The notes under the pieces: model-generated
The model's input: the letters and a program-made list of their open reading frames with translations, nothing else
The model's database searches: none
Told to the model about the DNA's origin: nothing
Shown: piece after piece, positions 63,201 through 64,000 of the stretch
How positions within the stretch are numbered: position 1 is the first letter of the stretch
How the letters are laid out: every line of letters starts with the position of its first letter
Assembly (NCBI RefSeq): GCF_014697615.1
Contig: NZ_JACJSD010000012.1
Span: forward strand, 1 to 64,000
Source: Nostoc sp. FACHB-280
GTDB taxonomy: Bacteria > Cyanobacteriota > Cyanobacteriia > Cyanobacteriales > Nostocaceae
Direction of reading: 5' to 3'
Length of the DNA stretch: 64,000 bases
Made by a program: the position numbers and the translations under genes

Positions 63201-64000
63201 GAATTTATTAGCCGGGATTTGGGCGGAAATCCTGGGTATAGATAAAGTCGGGATTGATCAGAATTTCTTTGAATTAGGCGGACATTCTTTAATCGCCACC
63301 CGTGTGATTTCCCAAATTCGCCAAGTTTTTCAAATCGAGTTACCTTTACGTTATTTATTTGAAAAACTCACCATAGCCGGGTTAGCGAAAGAAATTGAAA
63401 AAGCAATTCAGGCAGATTTGACAATTGCCACGACCAAGATTGAAAAGATAGCGCGATCGCCACAATTACCTTTATCATTTGCTCAACAAAGATTGTGGTT
63501 TTTATCCCAACTAGAACCAAATAGCCCGTTCTACAATATCCCGGCAGCAGTCAGGCTACAAGGACAGTTAAATGTCGCCGCCTTAGCCCAAAGTTTCAGC
63601 GAAATTGTCACCCGTCATGAAGCACTGCGAACCAATTTTGTCACCACCGCCGGACAAGTTGTAGCTGCGATCGCACCAGAAAAGCCCCTCAACTTATCCA
63701 CCATTGATCTCAGCGACCTGGAGACCAATGAACAAGCAGCCAAAATCAAACACCTCGCTGACTTAGAAGCACAACAACCCTTTGACATCAGCCGCGACCA
63801 TCTCCTCAGAGTCAAACTCTTACGTCTGAGTGAACAAGAACATATTGTTTTAGTGACCATGCACCATATTGTCTCTGACGCTTGGTCAATTGGCATCCTG
63901 GTACAAGAATTAGCCGCCCTTTATCCAGCTTTTTGTGATGGACAACCCTCACCATTACCTGCCCTACCAATACAGTATGTAGATTTTGCTGCGTGGCAAA
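60202..64000 (+). CDS. NRPS (runs off the window): C - A(Gly) - PCP - C ...
   Basis: The frame from ATG 60202 stays open to the window end, at least 1266 codons, so this is a partial gene. The first C domain (about 1-435; DIYELSPMQQGMLFHKL) has HHILMEG at 143-149, with Glu in place of Asp. The A domain (about 463-975, YTSGSTGKPKG) has pocket residues D-I-L-Q-L-G-M-I-W-K by eye, close to the glycine consensus. A PCP (ELGGHSLIA, near 1025) is followed by a second C domain (from about 1087) with HHIVSDA, Ala instead of Gly, cut by the window edge. A palindromic GC-rich repeat is inserted in frame at 62001-62093 between A-domain cores A2 and A3. At least one more module must follow outside the window. 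Confidence 0.93.
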   Translation, partial: MKPNNIEDIYELSPMQQGMLFHKLAAPDSVVYFEQNYFTLQTPINIPAFQKAWQRVVDRHPILRTAFYWENLDKPYQVVYKQVDLPWEFQDWQHLSLEEQQKQFADFLKADGDRGFALGQAPLIRLTLIQMAEDNYQFVFSFHHILMEGWSLSWLWKEFYEFYDAFCQAQDLYLERPRPYQEYITWLQQQDQKKAESFWRQKLQGFTVPTPILIGKNAANFADQPADYHRQELVLSATMATDLKAFARKYQLTLNIIIKGAWALLLSRYSQESDVVFGSTSSGRPTALADAESMIGLFINTLPLRVKVDNDAVLTSWLKQLQTEEVQMREYEYSPLSKIQQWSQVSPGLPLFDSILVFDNELVDYNQASIVEDIGVVDSKSLFDWTNYPITVKVVPNSESLNLYISYNNHQFESSSMSRILEHLKTLLAGFIANPEAKLRELPMLTAQENQQILQVWNNTATNYALDKCIHELFEQQVNKTPDAVAVEFANQQLTYQQLNTKANQLAHYLRSLGVKPEVLVGICVERSLDMIIGLLAILKAGGAYIPLDPNYPSERIAYILEDTQAPVLLTQASLLAVMPPHQAKVICLDTDWHHISQHSQGGRGAGSGEQGENLSPPLPAPLPPASSVTEVTTENLAYVIYTSGSTGKPKGVQIPHLALTNFLYSMQQAPGLTAEDTLLAVTTYSFDIAALELFLPMIVGARLVIASQEIISDGVQLAAKIAECQATVMQATPATWQLLLAAGWDGNHQLKILCGGEALPEQLANQLLERCRCLWNMYGPTETTIWSAACQVKTVDHTVPISSPIANTQLYILDQNHQLMPVGVAGELCIGGLGLARGYFQRPDLTAEKFIPNPFSETAARLYKTGDLARYLPNGDIEYLGRIDHQVKIRGFRIELGEIAAVISQHPAVRETVVTVHGSAADTQRIVAYIVPHTGQTFTSAELRDLLAAKLPNYMMPAAFVTLEALPLTPNGKVDRKALKPPEFTPGSASSLTPATPIENLLAGIWAEILGIDKVGIDQNFFELGGHSLIATRVISQIRQVFQIELPLRYLFEKLTIAGLAKEIEKAIQADLTIATTKIEKIARSPQLPLSFAQQRLWFLSQLEPNSPFYNIPAAVRLQGQLNVAALAQSFSEIVTRHEALRTNFVTTAGQVVAAIAPEKPLNLSTIDLSDLETNEQAAKIKHLADLEAQQPFDISRDHLLRVKLLRLSEQEHIVLVTMHHIVSDAWSIGILVQELAALYPAFCDGQPSPLPALPIQYVDFAAWQ
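62001..62093. repeat. palindromic G/C-rich repeat inserted inside an adenylation domain
   Basis: GCAGGGAGCGG (62017-62027) pairs with CCGCTCCCTGC (62053-62063), inside a longer imperfect palindrome made of 'gcagggg' units and their complement. In frame it encodes a Gly-rich then Pro-rich stretch (about residues 601-631) just before the A3 core, in a surface loop of variable length. Confidence 0.7.

Noticed and set aside
30767-64000. Anachelin-type siderophore cluster
   Set aside because: The line starts with a fatty acyl-AMP ligase, not salicylate loading, and contains Dab-like and Gly modules, which do not fit anachelin.

Overview
The window reads as chromosome of a filamentous, probably heterocyst-forming cyanobacterium (Nostocales type). 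The signs are frequent HIP1 octamers (GCGATCGC), an XisH/XisI pair, a Nif11-like protein, a TonB receptor with a cyanobacterial AMIN domain, a Uma2 protein, and several low-complexity intergenic repeat families typical of Nostoc-like genomes. No phylogenetic marker gene is present, so the genus is not fixed.

The left part (1-29.7 kb) is a mosaic of housekeeping and accessory genes. It holds a decayed small gene, a lipoprotein, a Nif11-like protein, pgi, a RelE-type toxin with a small partner, an orphan livM-livG pair, and a 2066-residue Ser/Thr kinase-ATPase-GAF-PAS signalling protein. Next comes a two-gene pore-forming-toxin locus: a stand-alone aegerolysin, then a 631-residue protein that joins a MACPF domain, a three-repeat beta domain and a second aegerolysin domain. 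Then follow a DMT exporter, a HAD phosphatase, ilvA, mtfA, xisH-xisI, hisD, a PAP2 phosphatase, and a siderophore-binding protein with its TonB receptor.

The right part (30.8 kb to the window end) is a large plus-strand hybrid NRPS/PKS cluster that continues past the window. It starts with FAAL-ACP-C-A(Ser)-PCP, so the product should be a lipopeptide. A methyltransferase, a discrete acyltransferase and an FkbK/J/I/H-like cassette for hydroxymalonyl- or methoxymalonyl-ACP follow. The assembly line then runs KS-AT(dead)-KR-ACP-C; an EctB-type diaminobutyrate aminotransferase; half-C-A(Dab-like)-PCP; docking-C-A(Thr)-PCP; KS-AT-ACP-E-like; C-A(Gly)-PCP-C and onward.

The two strongest unusual systems are these. 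(1) The MACPF/aegerolysin locus, which fuses into one chain the two partners that act as separate proteins in pleurotolysin A/B, beside an extra free aegerolysin. (2) A PKS module whose built-in AT has lost its catalytic serine and large blocks, next to a free-standing AT whose boundaries match an excised cis-AT, which suggests loading in trans of an ACP-borne extender unit. A working product model, by eye, is fatty acyl-Ser-(2-hydroxy/methoxy, 3-hydroxy C2 unit)-Dab-Thr-(C2 keto unit)-Gly-...
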